Assembly (NCBI GenBank): GCA_029783825.1
Contig: JAREIK010000373.1
Span: 181,749 to 245,748 of the forward strand
Direction: 5' to 3'
Length of the DNA: 64,000 nucleotides
DNA from: Sapria himalayana
Taxonomy: Eukaryota; Streptophyta; Magnoliopsida; Malpighiales; Rafflesiaceae
Below, piece after piece: positions 61,195 to 64,000 of the stretch. Positions within the stretch are counted from its first letter, which is position 1; each line of letters opens with the position of its first letter. The position numbers and the translations under genes were made by a program. The notes below the pieces were generated by a model. It worked only from the letters and a program-made list of their open reading frames with translations, was not told where the DNA came from and searched no databases.

Positions 61195-64000
61195 ATTATA
61201 TATGTCTATCTGTCTATCTATAAATCTCTATTTCTCTCTATCTATCTATAGATATATATCTGTCTATTTTTCTATCTATATATTTGTCTATCAATCTAAT
61301 TGTCTATATGCCTATCTGACAATTTATCAATCTGTCTATTCGTCTATATGTCTATCTGTCTATATGAGTATTTATATATATGTCTATCTAAATATTGTCT
61401 ATAAATCTATATGTCTTTCTGTATATCTATCAATCTACCTATCTGTCTATCTATCTATATGTCTATATGTAATTTTGTCTATATATCTATCTAACTGTCT
61501 ATCTATCTATTTATCGATCTTCTATTTGTTGAAATATCAATCTATCTATCTATATATTTGTCAATTTATCTTTTTATTTATATATCTATGTGTCTATCTA
61601 TTTATCTCTGTATATGTTTATCTATCTATCTATCTATATATTTGTCTATCTGTCTATTTGTTTATATGTATATATGTCTATCTATCTATCTATATGTCTA
61701 TCTGTCTATCTGTAAATTTGCCTTATCATATTTATCTATCTATTTTTCTATCAGTGTATATATATATATATATGTCTATCTGTGTATTTGTCTATCTATC
61801 TATTTTTCAATTAATCTATCTCTCTATTTGTCAATTAGTCTATCTATCTATTTGTGTATCTATATATCTATCTATATGTCTATATTTCTATGTGTCTATT
61901 TATTTATCTATTTTTTGTGTATTTATATATATGTCTATCTGTCTATTTATTTATTTATCTACCTATCTTTCAAATTGTCTATCTATCTATCTGTCTATCT
62001 ACATATCTTCCTTTCTGCCTATATGTCGATATGTCCTACTATCTATCATTCTATTTATCTATTATAAATCTATCTATATGTTTATTTTTCTATTTATCCA
62101 TGTATATGGAAATATGTCTATGTTTCTGGATATCTATCTATCCTTCCCTCTGTCTATCTGATAATCTATCTCTTTGTCTATCTGTCTATATGTATATCTA
62201 TCTAATTGTCTATGTATTAATCTGTCTATCTAAATGTCTATCTATCAATATGTATATCTATTTATCTATCTATTTGTATATGTGTCTATCTGTCTATAAG
62301 TCTATATAGTTTTTATATTTATCTATCAATCTATGAATGTGTAAATGTATCTATCTATGTATCTATCTATCTATGTATCTATCTATATGTCTATCTATCT
62401 TTATACCTATCTATCTATTTTACTATATATCTATTTATCTATCTGTTTGTCTATCTATCTATTTATTTATTTGGTTATCTTTCTATATGTCTATCGATAT
62501 ATTTGTCTATTTGTCTATCTATCATTTTGTCAACATATCTATCTGTCTAACTATCTACTTGTCAGTCTGTTTATCTATAAATCTATCTTTGTGTCTATCC
62601 ATCTAATGTCTATTAGTCTATCTGTTTATCTATCTATCTATCTACCTACCTATCTATCTGTCTGTTTGTCTATTTGTATATCTATCTATATGTCTACCTA
62701 TCTATTTGTGTATATGTATATCTGTGTATCTGTCAATCTATCTATATCTCTATTTATCTATCTGTCTATATTTTTATATATCTATCTATCTTCTTAACTA
62801 TATGAATATCTAAATATCTATTTGTCTGCCTGTCTGTCTATCTATCTATCTATCTGTCCATCTGTCTATCTATATATCTATAAATCTATCTATCTATCTA
62901 TTTCTATATGTGTATATCTGTCTATCACTCTATCTGAATATCTGACTATCTAACTATTTGACTATCTGAATATCTATCAATCAATCAATCTATCATATAT
63001 CTATCTTTTTATCTGTCTATATGTTTATCTTCCTATCTATATTTATATCTGTCTATTTGTCTATCTTACTCTCTATCTATCTATCTATCTATCTTTATGT
63101 ATATCTATCTTCTTGTCTATCTTTATAATCATCTACTTGTCATTCTGTCTATTTCTTTAACTATCTTTCTGTCTATGTCCCTATCTAACTAATTGCCTAT
63201 CTTTCTATTTGCCTATCTGTCAATCTTTCTAACTATATATCTATATATCTATCTGTCTATCTATCTATCTATATTTCTACTTGTCTATCTGTCTATTAGT
63301 CTATCTATCTATCTATTTGTCTATATATATATCTATCTAATTATATATATATATATATATATGTCTATCTATCTATCTAAATGTATATCTGTCTATCTAT
63401 CTATTTGTCAATCTATCTTTCTATCTATTTATTCATCTATCTGTCTGTCTGTTTATGTGTGTATCGACTAATCTACCTATCTACCTATCTATCTATAAGT
63501 ATCATTGTCTATCTATCTATCTTTCTAAATTTCTAACTGTCTATCTATTAATTTATCTATCTATCTAGCTATCTGCCTATCTAGCTACTGGCTATCTATC
63601 TAACTATCTAAATGTCTATATGTCTTGATGTCTATCTATCTATCAATCTATCTGTGTATCTGTCTTTCTATCAATCTGTTTATTTGTCTATCTATCTATA
63701 AGTATATCTATCTAACTGTCTATCTATCTATCTGGTGATCTTTTTATCTATCTATATGTTTATATGTATGTATTCTATCTATTTATCTACCAATCTATCT
63801 ATCTGTCTATAAGTCTTTATGTATATCTGGCAATCTATCAATCTATCTATCAGTCTATCAGTCTATCTATCTATCTATCTGTCTATCTGTATATATGTCT
63901 ATCTATCTGTCTGTCAATTTGTTTATCTAAGTATCTATCTATCTATCTATTTATCTTTCTGTCTATCCATCTATCCATCTATATGTCTATCTATCTATCT
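60470..64000. repeat. Second TCTA-family tetranucleotide array, open to the right
   Basis: After a short (TA)n bridge at 60470-60490 the sequence becomes TCTA/TCTG/TTTG steps in the same orientation as 22200-34750 and continues to the window end. (TA)n and (TC)n runs occur near 60836-60892, and another (TA)n run near 63340-63361. The forward open frames (Ser/Ile/Tyr/Leu) are artefacts. The recurrent cassette of the first array is at best weakly recognisable here. Confidence 0.95.

Overview
This window looks like repeat-rich intergenic DNA from a flowering-plant nuclear genome. It is very AT-rich, and every protein-coding trace I can recognise belongs to a plant-type DNA transposon (CACTA/En-Spm, hAT, Mutator-like). 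I found no host gene, no rRNA or tRNA gene, no CRISPR array and no bacterial-type gene. The species cannot be named from this sequence. All transposase genes seen are broken by stop codons and frameshifts.

Layout. (1) 1-244 is a short degenerate TAGA tetranucleotide tract. (2) 245-22199 is CACTA copy 1: a CACTA terminus with 50-bp-period subterminal repeats (245-1215), a Mutator-like transposase relic (about 2890-4110), a second CACTA-type end (5712), about 540-bp tandem repeats (7157-9060), a CT-rich leader, a TNP2-type transposase pseudogene (9977-13699), a second element gene with a coiled-coil tail (13840-15749) and a tandemly duplicated 3' module. A 3688-bp hAT element (16614-20301) with a perfect 8-bp target-site duplication is inserted in that module. 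(3) 22200-34750 is a 12.5-kb TCTA-family tetranucleotide array. (4) 34758-53186 is CACTA copy 2, related to copy 1 over its 5' end, repeats, leader, second gene and 3' end. It lacks about 3.8 kb covering almost the whole TNP2 gene and carries a different 10-kb interior with small GC-rich hAT relics and minisatellites. (5) 53187-60465 is a 7.3-kb array of a 9-bp ATTCTTCTT-type unit. (6) 60470-64000 is a second TCTA-family array running off the window.

How the parts relate. In CACTA elements TNP2 is the catalytic transposase, and the second protein is thought to bind repeats near the element ends. Copy 1 keeps relics of both genes and copy 2 keeps only the second. Neither looks autonomous, and the hAT transposase is also dead. 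The long apparent reading frames in the arrays (rich in Ser-Ile-Tyr-Leu or Phe-Leu-Ile-Ser-Tyr) exist because the repeat units contain no stop codon in the forward frames; they are not genes.

The least expected signal is that the TCTA array is not a plain microsatellite. A cassette of roughly 75-130 bp with fixed deviations from TCTA recurs at least ten times in it. The array edges also fall at CACTA element ends, with opposite repeat orientation on the two sides of copy 1.
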